From Streptomyces sp. CB02923 (GTDB lineage Bacteria > Actinomycetota > Actinomycetes > Streptomycetales > Streptomycetaceae), in NCBI RefSeq assembly GCF_001905005.1, contig NZ_LWKZ01000023.1:868001-932000 (forward strand): DNA of 64,000 nt, written 5' to 3'. Numbering within the stretch: position 1 is the stretch's first letter; each line of letters starts with the position of its first letter. Below are positions 18,601 through 27,954 of the stretch, in pieces. A model generated the notes under the pieces. The model was not told the DNA's origin. It worked only from the letters and a program-made list of their open reading frames with translations, and made no database searches. Both the position numbers and the translations under genes were made by a program.

Positions 18601-21600
18601 GCCGCCTTCCACGAACTGCTCGTACTCGATACGTCCCACCCGCCGGAGATCCGCGTCCGTACCGAGGACGGAGAGGAGAACGGCGGACGCCGGCTGGTGG
18701 TGGAGAGCCGCACCGGCACGACGTGGACCCGCCACGCCTCCGCGCGCGCTCGCGCCCAGGCCCCTGCGACGGCGACCGATACGGCCGAACGGGACGCCGA
18801 GCGCCCCGAAGACGTCCGCCAACGCTGCACCGACCGCCTGACCGGCGAAGACTTCTACCGTACGTACTCCGGCGACCGGAACAGCTGGGACGGCCTCTTC
18901 CGCTCCGTCGAAGAACTGTGGCACGGTCCGGACGAAGCACTCGCCCGGGTCACCGCCCACCCCGTCGGCGAGCACCGCCTCGGCCTGCACCCGGCCGTGC
19001 TCGACTCCTGCCTCCAGCCCGTCGCCGTGCTCCTGGACGCCGACCGCGGCTTCGTCCTGGCCTCGGTGGACCGGCTCCGGCTGCCGCGCGAGGCGTGTGG
19101 GGACGGCGAGTTGTGGGCCCACGCGCGTCTCACGGGCTCCGGGCCGGACGGTCTGAGCGCCGACATCACCGTGAGCGACACCGAAGGGCACACCGTTGTG
19201 GACATCACCGGCCTTCGGGCCAAGCCGATGCCGCCTCCCGCGCCCCGAGCCCCCTCGTCCCGAGCCCTTTCGTCCCCCGAAACCCCGGAGAAGTCGGAAC
19301 ACGCCGAAGACTCCGGCGCCTCCCACGACAAGTGGGCGCACGCCCTGCGCTGGGGGCCCGCCCGGATACCCGAGCCCGCCGCCCGGCCGGGCCGTTACCT
19401 GCTGGTGGGCGACGGCGGACGGCTCGTCCGACGGCTGACCCGCGTCCTGACGACGGCCGGGCACGCGGTCACCGTCGCGCCCCTGACGGCCGAACTGCCC
19501 GAGGTGCTCGACGAGGCGGCCGAGGACGGACCGCTCGACGGCGTGGTCTGCCTGTACGACGAAGAGGCACCCGAGGACGCCCGGGACGAGAGCGTCCAGG
19601 ACAAGGCCGTCCGGCTGTGCAATTCCTTGACCAGGACGCTTCAAGCCGTGCTGGACGCGCCCTGCCGGTTGCTGCTCGTCACCCGTGGCACGCAGCGGGT
19701 CCGTGCCACGGACAACTGCCCGGCCCCTTGGCAAGCGGCCGTATGGGGCCTCGGCCTGGTCACCGGCCAGGAACACCCGGACCTCGCGCCGCTGCTGGTC
19801 GACCTGGACGAGCACGGTGCGGCACGCGACGACGCCGAGAGGCTGGCCGGGCTGCTGCTTTCCCGTACGCCGGAGAACCAGGTGGCCCTGCGCGACCGCG
19901 AGTTCTACGCGCCCAGACTGTCGGCTGTGGTCCCGGACGACCGCTCCGTGAAGCCGCTCGCGCTCGTCACCGAGGGCGGCCTCGACAGTCTGGGCCTCGT
20001 CCCCCTCGCACGCACCGAGCCGGGGCCCGGCGAGATCGAGATCCTCGTCACTCACGCCGGCCTGAACTATCACGACGTCCTGGCCGCGGCCGGAGCCGAC
20101 GGTGACGCCGCCGACGGGCCTCCGCCCCTGGGCTGCGAATGCGCCGGTACCGTCGCCCGTACGGGCTCCGGCGTAGGCGATTTTGCCGTCGGCGACACGG
20201 TGGTCGCCTTCTCCTACCCGTCGCTGCGCACCCACCTCACCGTCCCCACCTGTCTCGTGGCCCACGCCCCGGCCGGTCTCCGCCCCGCCGAAGCGGCGGC
20301 CGTACCCGCAGCGCACGCCACCGCCTACCACGCCCTGGTCGAACGGGCCCGGCTCGCTCCGGGCGAACGCGTACTGATCCACTCCGCGACCGGCGGCGTC
20401 GGCCAGGCCGCGATCTCCATCGCCCGAATGTGCGGCGCGACGGTCTACGCCACGGCGGGAACCCCCGCCAAGCGGGAACTCCTCGCACGGCTCGGCGTGG
20501 AGAAGATCGCCGACTCCCGCTCCACGGCCTTCGCCGACGAGTTCAGCGACGGCGTGGACGTCGTCCTGGGCACCCTCGTCGGCGAGGGCATGGACGCGGG
20601 CTTCGCCATCCTCAAGCCCTTCGGCCGTTACGTCGATCTGTCCGTCAACGACATCGCCGCCGGCCGCCCGCTGCCCATGAGCGTGTTCGCGGGCAGCCAC
20701 AGTTACCTGCCGGTGAATGTGATCGACCTGTACCGGCACCGCCCCGAGCACCTGGGCGACCTGGTCCGTACCGTCGCGGACCTCGTCGGTGACGGCACAC
20801 TGGAGACGCCCACCGTCCGGGTCTTCCCGGCCGCCGAGGCGGCCGACGCCTTCGACCTGATGGCCAGGGCCGGCCACATCGGCAAGGTCGTCCTGGCCAT
20901 GCCCCAGGAGAAGGAAGAGCCGGTGGAGATCCGGCCCGACGCGAGCTACCTCGTCACCGGCGGCCTCAGCGGCGTCGGCGGACTGCTCGCCGCCTGGCTC
21001 GTCGACCAGGGCGCCGCGCACCTCGTACTCACCGGCCGCTCCGACCTCGCGGACCTGCCGCCCGACGACCGCAGGTCCGCCCTGCTGGAAGAGCTGCGGG
21101 CCGCCGGCGCCGAAGTCGAGTACGCGGCCGTCGACGCCGCCGATCAGGAGGCCATGGCCGAACTGCTGAACCGGCGCGACCATGAGCAACTGCCGCCGGT
21201 GGCCGGGGTGGTGCACGCGGCGGCCGTCCTGACCCCGTGCCCGGTGGCCGACCTCGACGCCGACGCCCTCGACGCGACGCTTCACCCCAAGGTCGCCGGG
21301 GGCTGGGCGCTGCACCGGCTCTTCGCCGACCGGCCGCTCGACTTCTTCGTGCTCTTCTCCTCCGCGGTCTCGGTGCTGGGCGGCCTGACCGTCGGCCGGC
21401 AACTGGGCGCGTACGCCGCGGCCAACGCCTTCACCGACGCACTGGCCGCGCACCGGCTGGGAGCGGGCCTGCCCGCGACGGTCGTCAACTGGGGGTACTG
21501 GGCCGAGGTCGGCATCGCCGCCCGCCTCAGTGAGGCCAACGGCTACGACGTACGGCCGGAAGGCATGGCCCCCATCCGCCCCGAGGACGCCCCGGCGCTC

Positions 21601-22488
21601 TTTTCTCTGATGCTGCGGGCGACAGGACAGCTGCCGCTGTTCCCGCCGGTCGACTGGGACCGCTACCTCGACACCTACCCTCCGGATGCGGACAACCCTC
21701 TGCTGTACGCGCCGGAGACCGGCTCCGGCGATACGCCGACGGGCGTACGTACCGGACCGGCCGCCCAGCCAGTCGCGCACCAAGTCGCCCACCACGACGA
21801 GCCACGGACGGCACCGGACGCCCCGGCCCGCGACGCGTCCGGCACCCCCGACGACACACCCAAGGCGCCCGAGTCCGCGAAGGCGTCCGAGCCCGCGAAG
21901 ACGCCCGAGTCCACGAAGACGCCCGAGTCCACGAAGACGCCCGAGTCCACGAAGACGCCCGAGTCCACGAAGGCGCCCGAGCGCGAGACGCACGACACCA
22001 CCGACGGTCCGGAGCGCCGTCCGGCGACCTCCGGCACCCCGGCTTCTTCCCGGGAGCGGCCGTCCGCGCCGCGTCCGGGCCGGGCTCGCGAGGAGCACGA
22101 CGTTTCCCGCCCCGCAGCGGATTCCCAAGACACGCCAGCCGACGGGGGCACCGCCGAGGGCACCAAGGGCACCTCGGACACCAAGGGCACCTCCGCCTCC
22201 GACGGCGGCGCCTCCGAAACCACCGCACCCGAAACCACCGCCTCCGAGGACGGCAGCGATGCCGCCACCATCGAGGAGCAGCTCGCCGGTCACCTAGCCG
22301 CCGTCCTCGGGACGGACGCTTCGCGGATCGACCGCTCCCGGCCGATGGACCACCTCGGCATGGACTCGCTCATGGCCACCGATCTGCGCACTCGAGTGCG
22401 CCGTGATCACGGCGTCGACATTCCCGTGGCGCGGCTGCTGGGCACCGGCAGCCTGCGCGACCTCGCGGCCGAACTGACCGACGGATGA
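15655..22488 (+). CDS. Single-module fully reducing type I polyketide synthase
   Basis: 2277 residues: KS (about 10-430; Cys182, His318, His357), AT (about 535-840; Ser621 in GQSQGE, YAAH near 724, so the extender is ambiguous but closer to methylmalonyl-type), DH (about 940-1220; His952, Asp1117), a structural linker, ER (about 1440-1755; HSATGGVGQA), KR (about 1765-1960; GGLSGVG, Ser and Tyr1920) and ACP (about 2200-2270; Ser2238 in LGMDSL). There is no methyltransferase or thioesterase. All visible catalytic residues are present. The ATG follows GGAGGG. Release probably depends on the nearby reductase. It may act iteratively to make a reduced acyl chain. Confidence 0.95.
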   Translation: MSTPAPAPAQEPIAVIGMSGRFPGAPSTDDFWRLLVSKREAVGQAPADRPWMRELHDPQPRTPGRVPTDRGGFLPGIDRFDASFFDIPPREAARADPQLRLLLETAHETIEDAGIPGERLARRPVGVFIGSCYSDYWLRHIAAPDELDIYTELGAGTRSAHSGRLAYVFGFRGPAVSVDTACSSSLTAVHLACQSLRTGECDTALAGGVNVILTPYTTLTFAWAGGISPDGSCKFADASADGFVRSEAVGTVLLKPLWQALADGDRVRAVIRGSAANNNGFSGLGVAAPEQEAQRDALRRAFEGARTEPGDVDFVEAHGTGTPLGDSTELNTFAAEMGGHRSGEPFLVASGKANIGHTESTAGIAGLIKAILTLEHRQVPGNPHLRTPNPAVDWATAPFRVPRDLAQLPATGQLLAGVNSLGASGTNVHVVLSSAPHGPPSPAEGPGPYLLPLSARAPGALRELAAAHRELLTADDPPPLAEQCAAAARQRTHHQWRAAATGDNREEMAGALDDIARRDPGDEPADPPRIVFVFPGQGAQWQGMGCELLERGGAFRTTLERCARVIETETGWSLLDALRGEDASWQERTAYVQPALWAMGVALAEHWRSWGVAPDAVLGQSQGEIAAAHCAGALTLEQAGHLSCLRARLIDELAPPGAMAWLALPHTDVPDLLTETGIDAQIAVAESPASTVLSGTPEEIDRLMAACTDRDLECRPIPVAYAAHSAQIAPVREPLLEGIAGLRPADGDVPFLSTVEGGELPGASLDADYWWRNLRETVLLEPVVAAQNDPRPPVFLQISPHPVLTGAIRGSSPAETVVLESLRRGEPEARTLLDSLGRLYEAGADVDWDALYPEGGRALTLPTYPWQRERHWYQADDYPYPPIGEEAPVDPEKPVGPEEPVGPEEPVGPEEPVGPEEPVDPVDPEEQEEPVEPVAPVEREIDLERDRFLLDHRVGGVSVMPGAGFLSLLADAAGGPVGELTEAAFHELLVLDTSHPPEIRVRTEDGEENGGRRLVVESRTGTTWTRHASARARAQAPATATDTAERDAERPEDVRQRCTDRLTGEDFYRTYSGDRNSWDGLFRSVEELWHGPDEALARVTAHPVGEHRLGLHPAVLDSCLQPVAVLLDADRGFVLASVDRLRLPREACGDGELWAHARLTGSGPDGLSADITVSDTEGHTVVDITGLRAKPMPPPAPRAPSSRALSSPETPEKSEHAEDSGASHDKWAHALRWGPARIPEPAARPGRYLLVGDGGRLVRRLTRVLTTAGHAVTVAPLTAELPEVLDEAAEDGPLDGVVCLYDEEAPEDARDESVQDKAVRLCNSLTRTLQAVLDAPCRLLLVTRGTQRVRATDNCPAPWQAAVWGLGLVTGQEHPDLAPLLVDLDEHGAARDDAERLAGLLLSRTPENQVALRDREFYAPRLSAVVPDDRSVKPLALVTEGGLDSLGLVPLARTEPGPGEIEILVTHAGLNYHDVLAAAGADGDAADGPPPLGCECAGTVARTGSGVGDFAVGDTVVAFSYPSLRTHLTVPTCLVAHAPAGLRPAEAAAVPAAHATAYHALVERARLAPGERVLIHSATGGVGQAAISIARMCGATVYATAGTPAKRELLARLGVEKIADSRSTAFADEFSDGVDVVLGTLVGEGMDAGFAILKPFGRYVDLSVNDIAAGRPLPMSVFAGSHSYLPVNVIDLYRHRPEHLGDLVRTVADLVGDGTLETPTVRVFPAAEAADAFDLMARAGHIGKVVLAMPQEKEEPVEIRPDASYLVTGGLSGVGGLLAAWLVDQGAAHLVLTGRSDLADLPPDDRRSALLEELRAAGAEVEYAAVDAADQEAMAELLNRRDHEQLPPVAGVVHAAAVLTPCPVADLDADALDATLHPKVAGGWALHRLFADRPLDFFVLFSSAVSVLGGLTVGRQLGAYAAANAFTDALAAHRLGAGLPATVVNWGYWAEVGIAARLSEANGYDVRPEGMAPIRPEDAPALFSLMLRATGQLPLFPPVDWDRYLDTYPPDADNPLLYAPETGSGDTPTGVRTGPAAQPVAHQVAHHDEPRTAPDAPARDASGTPDDTPKAPESAKASEPAKTPESTKTPESTKTPESTKTPESTKAPERETHDTTDGPERRPATSGTPASSRERPSAPRPGRAREEHDVSRPAADSQDTPADGGTAEGTKGTSDTKGTSASDGGASETTAPETTASEDGSDAATIEEQLAGHLAAVLGTDASRIDRSRPMDHLGMDSLMATDLRTRVRRDHGVDIPVARLLGTGSLRDLAAELTDG
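18313..18425. repeat. 18-bp in-frame minisatellite in the PKS AT-DH linker
   Basis: About six units encode PVGPEE and variants (PVDPEK, PVDPVD). The repeat length keeps frame and lies in the linker between the AT and DH domains. Confidence 0.9.
21862..21990. repeat. 18-bp in-frame minisatellite in the PKS KR-ACP linker
   Basis: Units encode TPESTK (four near-exact copies at about 21900-21971, flanked by APESAK- and APERE-type variants). It forms part of a long, probably disordered linker before the ACP. Confidence 0.9.
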
Positions 22489-22531
22489 CGGCGGGGCCTC
22501 CCCCCCCCGGGCCCTCTGACCATGCGCTTGA

Positions 22532-23729
22532 TCAGGCGCGCTTGGAGACCGGGACGACGTAGCGGTTGTAGACCAGCTCGCGCAGGACGTCGTCGCCGCC
22601 TTCGACGAGGGACACATAGCGGATGTCCCGCATGAGCTTGCCGATGGGCGAGTCATGGGTGTAGCCCAGACCTCCGAACATCTCAGAGGCGATGGAGGCG
22701 GTGGAGGCGATGTCCCAGCCCGTCCGGCCGCAGAACATCTTGGTGACGAGGGCCGATTTGAGGGTGCCCAGACGGTAGAGCTCCTCAGAGGCGTCAGGGC
22801 GGGAGGCGAGCGAGTCCCAGCTCCGGGCCGCGGCCAGGCACTGCTGGTTCATCACTTCGATCTGCATCTCGAACTGGCCGAGCCGGGAGGCGAAGACGGC
22901 GTTGTCCGTCAGCGGAGCGCCCTTGACCTGCTTCTCTGCGGCGTAGTCCATGCACAGGTGACGGATGCGCCGGGCCACTCCGACGGCCGTGGTGCCGATC
23001 AGAATCCGGCTGGTGTTGAGGCCGTTCTCCAGGAGACGCAGGCCGTTGCCCTTCAGGGCGTTGCCCGCCGGGACCCGGCACGACGCGAGAGTGACTTCGT
23101 ACGTCGCCGACGCCCGTACCCCGATGACGTCCCAGCGCTTCTCGACGCGGATTCCGGGGGTCTCACGGGGGACGAGCACGGCGAGGTAGTCGTCGGGGTC
23201 TTCGGCCGAGCGGGCCAGGACGAGGAGGAACCGGGCGAAGTCCGTGTTGGTGGAGAACGCCTTGCGGCCGTCGAGAACCAGCGTGTCGCCGTCGCGTCGG
23301 ACCGTGGTGGAGATACGGGCGAGTTCGCTGCCCGCGTCGTGCTCGCTGCCGAGGGTGGAGGCGAACGCGTTCTCCTCCACCAGCCGGCCCAGGTGACGGG
23401 CGCGCAGCTCAGGACTGCCGTACAGAGCGATCATGCAGGTCGGAAGGATCGGCAGGAAGAGGGAGAAGGCCACGCCGGCGTCACCGTAAGCGAGTGCGGA
23501 GACCAGCGGGACGGTCTCCTCCAGCGTGAGTCCGAGGCCGCCGTACTCCTTGGAGAGCCACTAGTTGGAGAGACGGGCTTCGGCGGAACGGGCGTAGAGG
23601 GGAAGAAGGGGCTTCGGCGAGAGAGTCGAGGAGAGCGTCCTGACCGAGGAGTTCGTCACGAACGAAGGATTCGACGATACGGGGCGGGGACGCGGTCGGA
23701 GTGCGGGGCGGGGACGCGGTCGTGCTCAC
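22532..23729 (-). pseudogene. Acyl-CoA dehydrogenase, broken by a frameshift and a stop codon
   Basis: The open 3' part (22532-23473) encodes about 313 residues of an acyl-CoA dehydrogenase (SEHDAGSEL, LDGRKAFSTN, EMFGGLGYTHDSPIGKLMRD). The N-terminus is readable upstream only with two repairs. From GTG at 23729 the frame gives VESFVRDELLGQDALLDSLAEAP; a one-base loss near 23610 shifts it to LPLYARSAEARLSN; then an in-frame TAG precedes WLSKEYGGLGLTLEE. The GTG overlaps the stop of the reductase gene (GTGA), so the intact gene was coupled to it. An internal GTG at 23473 could give a truncated product, probably inactive. A sequencing error could explain one lesion, less easily both. Confidence 0.8.
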
Positions 23730-24928
23730 CGGTTCGCTCCCCTGCGGCGGGGGCGGTCGGAGTCGGTGGGCGCGGGGAGAGTGCCATCGGCGATGAGGCC
23801 CGCGATCAGTCGGTCCAAGTAGTCCGCATCGAGCGGTGGTTGGCTGACCCCTGCCTGCGTGAGAGCCGCCCAGGTACGGTCCGAATGAACCTGCGGGGGG
23901 CGGTGGTCGGGGTCGGCGGAGAGCATGTAGCGGGTGACCTCGCGCATCGCGGCGAGGGGGTGGACGGCGGGGTCGTCGGCGCGGTCGTCCAACTCTTCCC
24001 ACCAAAGACGGGGGTCCGCGCGGGTGAGGTGATGCCCGGCGCGAACCACCGCGTCGAAGACGTCGTCGAGGGACAGGGGACGGGGGCGTACGAGATGGAA
24101 GGCGGCGCCTGGTTCGGGGGCCGTACGCGCCAGTTCGACGATCGCGCGGACCACGGTGTCGATGGTGTCGGCGGGCACCGCGCCGCTGTCCGCCGGGACG
24201 GAGCCGAGCGCGACCGCCGCCTTGAGGAGCGGGATCAGGAGGTCGGATTCGGAGGTACGGCCGGTGCGCCAGTCGCCGGTGATCACGCCGGGGCGGAAGA
24301 AGGTGACCGGGGCCCCGGCCCCGGCGGCGCGCAGTTCCTGCTCGGCGGTGGCCTTGCTGAGGGGGTAGCCGAGCGGGCCGGACGTCTCCCCGGTCGTCGT
24401 GGTCGACTCGTCGACGGCGTCCAGGCCGGTGTCGCGGGCGGCCAGGAGGGTGCCGAGAGTGGAGATGAACCGGAACGGGACGGGGCGGCCGGCACGCTGC
24501 GCGGCGTATTCGGCGAAGGCCAGGGCATGGCGGGTGCCGTCGACGTTCACCGGGGCGAGCCGGGCGTAGTCGGCGGTCAGATTGACGGAGGCGGCGCAGT
24601 GCCAGACCTCGTGGACGGAGTCCGCGAGGGCGTCGTAGGCGGGCCTGCTCATTCCGAGCCCCGGGCCGTCCAGGTCGCCGGGGACGGAGATGACACGTTC
24701 CATGCCGTCGGCGGCGAGCACGCCTTCGCGTTCCAGCCGGTCGTGCAGGCGTCCCTCGGCGGCAGGACGGTCTGCGGCGCGGATCAGGCAGTACACCGTG
24801 GCCGAGGTGCGGTCCAGCAGCTCGGCGCAGAGCCGCCCGCCGAGACTGCCGGTCGCGCCGGTCAGGAGCACGGCGCGGAGCACCGGGGCGTTCGGGCCGG
24901 AAGGCAGGCTACGCGAATCGTCGATCAT
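23726..24928 (-). CDS. Stand-alone thioester reductase domain protein
   Basis: About 400 residues of the Lys2-type NAD-binding 4 family. NADPH motif LLTGATGSLGG (near residue 20), VWHCAASVNLT, FISTLGTL, catalytic YPLSK and FFRPGVITGDW are present. Such domains release a carrier-protein-bound acyl chain as aldehyde or alcohol. Since the convergent PKS has no thioesterase, this enzyme is the likely release step. The start at 24928 has GGAGGTCGCC just upstream; the frame is open further upstream without homology-like sequence. Its stop overlaps the start of the broken acyl-CoA dehydrogenase. Confidence 0.87.
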   Translation of the reverse strand: MIDDSRSLPSGPNAPVLRAVLLTGATGSLGGRLCAELLDRTSATVYCLIRAADRPAAEGRLHDRLEREGVLAADGMERVISVPGDLDGPGLGMSRPAYDALADSVHEVWHCAASVNLTADYARLAPVNVDGTRHALAFAEYAAQRAGRPVPFRFISTLGTLLAARDTGLDAVDESTTTTGETSGPLGYPLSKATAEQELRAAGAGAPVTFFRPGVITGDWRTGRTSESDLLIPLLKAAVALGSVPADSGAVPADTIDTVVRAIVELARTAPEPGAAFHLVRPRPLSLDDVFDAVVRAGHHLTRADPRLWWEELDDRADDPAVHPLAAMREVTRYMLSADPDHRPPQVHSDRTWAALTQAGVSQPPLDADYLDRLIAGLIADGTLPAPTDSDRPRRRGANR

Positions 24929-25550
24929 GGCGACCTCCGAAGACCTCCGATGGGAGCGGATGGCGGATGCGCGCGCGTCGCCTGTGCGGAGGCCACACCT
25001 GGGCGCGGAGGCGGGCGGAACCGGAAAGGTCGGATACGGGACGCCGGAGAACCGTGATCGCGGCGCAGCCCGATGCGCAGATCGACGCCGAGGCGGTTCA
25101 TTGCACGCGCACGGCGGACCGGGCCGTAATCGTGATACGGCCCCGGCGCGCGCGAAGTGGGTTGGTGGCATCCGCCGGGTACGCCATCAGGCAGCGATAC
25201 CAGTTTACGGGGAGCACAATCAGCCGCAAGCCGGACGTGGAGCGGCGGCTACGCCGGTGAAGAACCCCGGGTGCCCCGCATGACGAAGGGGACTGCGAGG
25301 TATTCGATCCCTCCGCCTTAAAGGCCGCAGCGAGAGGATGGGCAATGGCTGTCGGGACCGTTCGCAAGGGCGGCCGTCACCAGGTTCCAGTGTGGGGCGG
25401 GGTCGGCCCCTCACGCTCGCGAACGGCGGCCCCCGCCGCCCCGTGAAGGGAGCGGCGGGCACCGCGAAGGGCAGTGGTGCGATCCGGAGCCCGGCCGGCA
25501 GATATCCGCGAAGTCCACTCCGGGAAGTCCGCAGTCCGCGAAGTGCCGGG
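24929..25550. other. 622-bp gap, no clear gene
   Basis: Short frames on both strands (for example 25098-25367 minus) have no recognisable features. It contains the upstream region of the reductase gene. Confidence 0.5.
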
Positions 25551-25775
25551 CTACAGACTGTGCAGCAGGAACAGGATCACGGCGGTCAGCGTCGACTCCA
25601 GCGCCATGGCGCCCGCGCGCGTCGCTCCGGCCGCCGCGCTGCGGAGCAGGGGCCGCAGGACGCGGGAGCGGAGCACCGGCTCCTTACGGAGGCTGTCCGG
25701 GCCCCGGTACTGGCGCCCGCCGTTGCACCGTGCCACGCCCTCGCCGCCGTGTGGTGCGTGCGGAACACGTTTCAT
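25551..25775 (-). CDS. Small protein with a C-terminal hydrophobic segment
   Basis: 74 residues: a basic N-terminal part (MKRVPHAPHGGEGVARC and several Arg) and a C-terminal hydrophobic run (AGAMALESTLTAVILFLLHSL) long enough for a membrane helix. GGAAGGGG lies about 7 bp before the ATG. No family is recognised; the evidence is the ribosome site and the hydrophobic tail, so it may not be a gene. Confidence 0.4.
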   Translation of the reverse strand: MKRVPHAPHGGEGVARCNGGRQYRGPDSLRKEPVLRSRVLRPLLRSAAAGATRAGAMALESTLTAVILFLLHSL

Positions 25776-26123
25776 GTGAGTTCCCCTTCCGTCCGTCCGT
25801 CTGATACGTGCCGGTGCCCTCCAGTAGTCGGCAAGGGCCGTGCCAACCCAAGGAACTCCGGAGAGCTCCGGGGACGCTCCTACGAAATGGCAGGTCAGCG
25901 CCCTCCTCCGAATGCCTCCGAGTCGGAGGAAACGGCATCGGCACCGCTGCACGGCCCGAATACCCCGGGGCCGGGGAGCCGGGGGCCGGCACCGGCAGAA
26001 TCGGGGAATCGGGGAATCGGGGGGTCGGGGAATCGGGGATCTGAACGGACGCGTCGGCGCATCCGTACGCGCTGGGGATGGGCACCGACATCGGAGTCGG
26101 GCACGGCGCGAGGAGGTCCGGCC

Positions 26124-27671
26124 GTGGAAGCACGGCAAGCACCGCACGGAACCGACATGCTGGTTCGCGAACTCGTCAGTCTGAAGGCGAAGGCGAAGGA
26201 GGCCAGAGCGCGGTCGGGGCGGCGTACGACGAGGGCCGCCCTCGCGAAGAAGAGCGGGGTGTCGGAGCAGACACTCAGTGACTGGTTCAACGGCCGCCAT
26301 CATCCGCGTGATCTCGACCAGTTGATGAAAGTCGTGCGCGTCCTGGCCGGGTGGGCGGAGCGGCCCGCGGCCCCCTACCAGCCCTGGGCCCGGCTCCTGG
26401 AGACGGCTTCCCCGGCCCGGTCCACCCTCGCCCACGACCGGGAAGGGGCCGCCCAGGGAAACGTTCCCGTGGGCGGGAGGGACATCATCGACCCGCGTGC
26501 TCCGGCGCGGAAGCGGGACGGAACCGGCTCCACCTCGACCGTGCAGGGCACCGACTCGTCCGAGGAGGCCCTGGAGCGGACGGCGGCGTGGCTGACCCGG
26601 CGGACCTTCCTGGCGAACGCGGTCACGGCGACCGCCGCCGCGGGCATCAGCGTCGCCGGCTGGCACGTCCTCGACTCCCCGGACTCCCTGCCGAAGCCGC
26701 GACGCTGGACGTTTCCGGCAGATGAGCCGGTGAGCTCGGACCCCGCCGTCGCGCGGGGCGTGGTGTACTTCGGCAGCGACGATCAGCAGGTCTACGCGGT
26801 CGATGCGCGCACCGGGAAGCTTGTGTGGCCGCAGCCGTTTCCCACCGGAGGGAAGTCACGGTCATCACCGGTGGTGGGGCGGGGCACGGTCTATGTCGGC
26901 AGTGACGACGAGAAGCTGTACGCCCTGGACGCACGTGACGGAAGACGCCGGTGGGAGGCGTCCACCGGCGCCCCGCTGGGCTGGTCGTCTCCGGTACTCG
27001 CCGGCGACTCCGTATACGTCAACAGCGGCGACGAGAAGAACGGCCAGAGCCTGTACAGGATCGACGCGGCGAGCGGCGTACAACGATGGCAGCGCCCGTT
27101 TCACACGTCTGCGGCCGTCTGGGGGCCCGCGGTGGCAGAAGGAGTGGTGTACGTCGGGTGCGATGACGGTCAGCTGTACATGGTCGACGCCGCCCGCGGC
27201 GAGCTGCTCCGGTCATTTCGCACGGAAGGCGCTGTGTGGCGCCCTACCGTAGCCGACGGAACGGTGTACGTCGGCAGCAGTGACCGGCACTTGTACGCGA
27301 TCGACCCCAAGCGCCGAAGGGCACGCTGGGCCCACCGCACGGGCGCCGACGTCGGCTCGACGCCCCTCGTGGTCGGCTCGACGGTGTATTTCGGCAGTGA
27401 CGACAGCAACGTGTACGCCGTCAGCGTGGCCGACGGACGGGAGCGGTGGAGGGCCGACACCCACGGTCAGGTGCGGACGCGACCGGCCGTGGCCAAGGGC
27501 ACGGTGTACGTCAGCAGTGTCGACGGTTACCTGTACGCGCTGCGCGCGCGGGACGGCAAGCAGCGCTGGAGAGAGCGCCTCGGGCAAGCCCTCTGGTCGT
27601 CGCCGGTTGTGGCGAACGGGATGGTCTATGTCGGCAGCGACGACAGCAACCTGTACGCCGTCATCGCCTGA
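26124..27671 (+). CDS. HTH - membrane anchor - PQQ-type beta-propeller protein
   Basis: 515 residues. An N-terminal helix-turn-helix of the XRE type (about 15-75: TRAALAKKSGVSEQTLSDWFNG) is followed by a linker, a Tat-like or membrane segment (LTRRTFLANAVTATAAAG, about 155-175), then at least seven PQQ/beta-propeller blades with repeated VYVGSDD..LYALDA..G..RW units. GTG at 26124 has AGGAGG 8 bp upstream; ATG at 26157 is the alternative. The layout suggests a cytoplasmic sensor-type domain joined to an outer propeller. Some Streptomyces proteins of this class are known only as PQQ-binding-like. Function unknown. Confidence 0.8.
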   Translation: MEARQAPHGTDMLVRELVSLKAKAKEARARSGRRTTRAALAKKSGVSEQTLSDWFNGRHHPRDLDQLMKVVRVLAGWAERPAAPYQPWARLLETASPARSTLAHDREGAAQGNVPVGGRDIIDPRAPARKRDGTGSTSTVQGTDSSEEALERTAAWLTRRTFLANAVTATAAAGISVAGWHVLDSPDSLPKPRRWTFPADEPVSSDPAVARGVVYFGSDDQQVYAVDARTGKLVWPQPFPTGGKSRSSPVVGRGTVYVGSDDEKLYALDARDGRRRWEASTGAPLGWSSPVLAGDSVYVNSGDEKNGQSLYRIDAASGVQRWQRPFHTSAAVWGPAVAEGVVYVGCDDGQLYMVDAARGELLRSFRTEGAVWRPTVADGTVYVGSSDRHLYAIDPKRRRARWAHRTGADVGSTPLVVGSTVYFGSDDSNVYAVSVADGRERWRADTHGQVRTRPAVAKGTVYVSSVDGYLYALRARDGKQRWRERLGQALWSSPVVANGMVYVGSDDSNLYAVIA

Positions 27672-27733
27672 GGACGCCTGAGGACGCCTGAGGACGCCTG
27701 AGGACGCCTGAGGACGCCTGAGGACGCCTGAGG
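27667..27733. repeat. 10-bp tandem repeat spanning a stop codon
   Basis: CCTGAGGACG occurs 6.7 times. The first copy contains the TGA stop of the propeller gene; the rest follow it. Confidence 0.95.
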
Positions 27734-27954
27734 AGCCGATCGTGCCGCCCTCGCGGGTGCGCGTCACAGCTGTAGTACGCCTGCTGCGCTCCCTCTTCTC
27801 GCCGGCGTGGAACCGGCCCGGTGCCCGTGCGCGCCAGGGGCGGAATAAGCCCCTCTATGATCATTTTTGGCCAGTTCCAGGCTCTCGCCGCCACCCCCGT
27901 GGCCGCTACGTTCACCCCTTGACCGAACACACACGACCAGGGGGAAGGGCAACG

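Noticed and set aside
15505..22293. 2262-codon open frame on the minus strand across the PKS
   Set aside because: Its product is repetitive, Gly/Arg/Val-rich and without domains, while the plus strand encodes a full PKS; an effect of high third-position GC.
27667..27733. CRISPR or attachment site
   Set aside because: Simple 10-bp tandem repeat without spacers or an integrase gene nearby.
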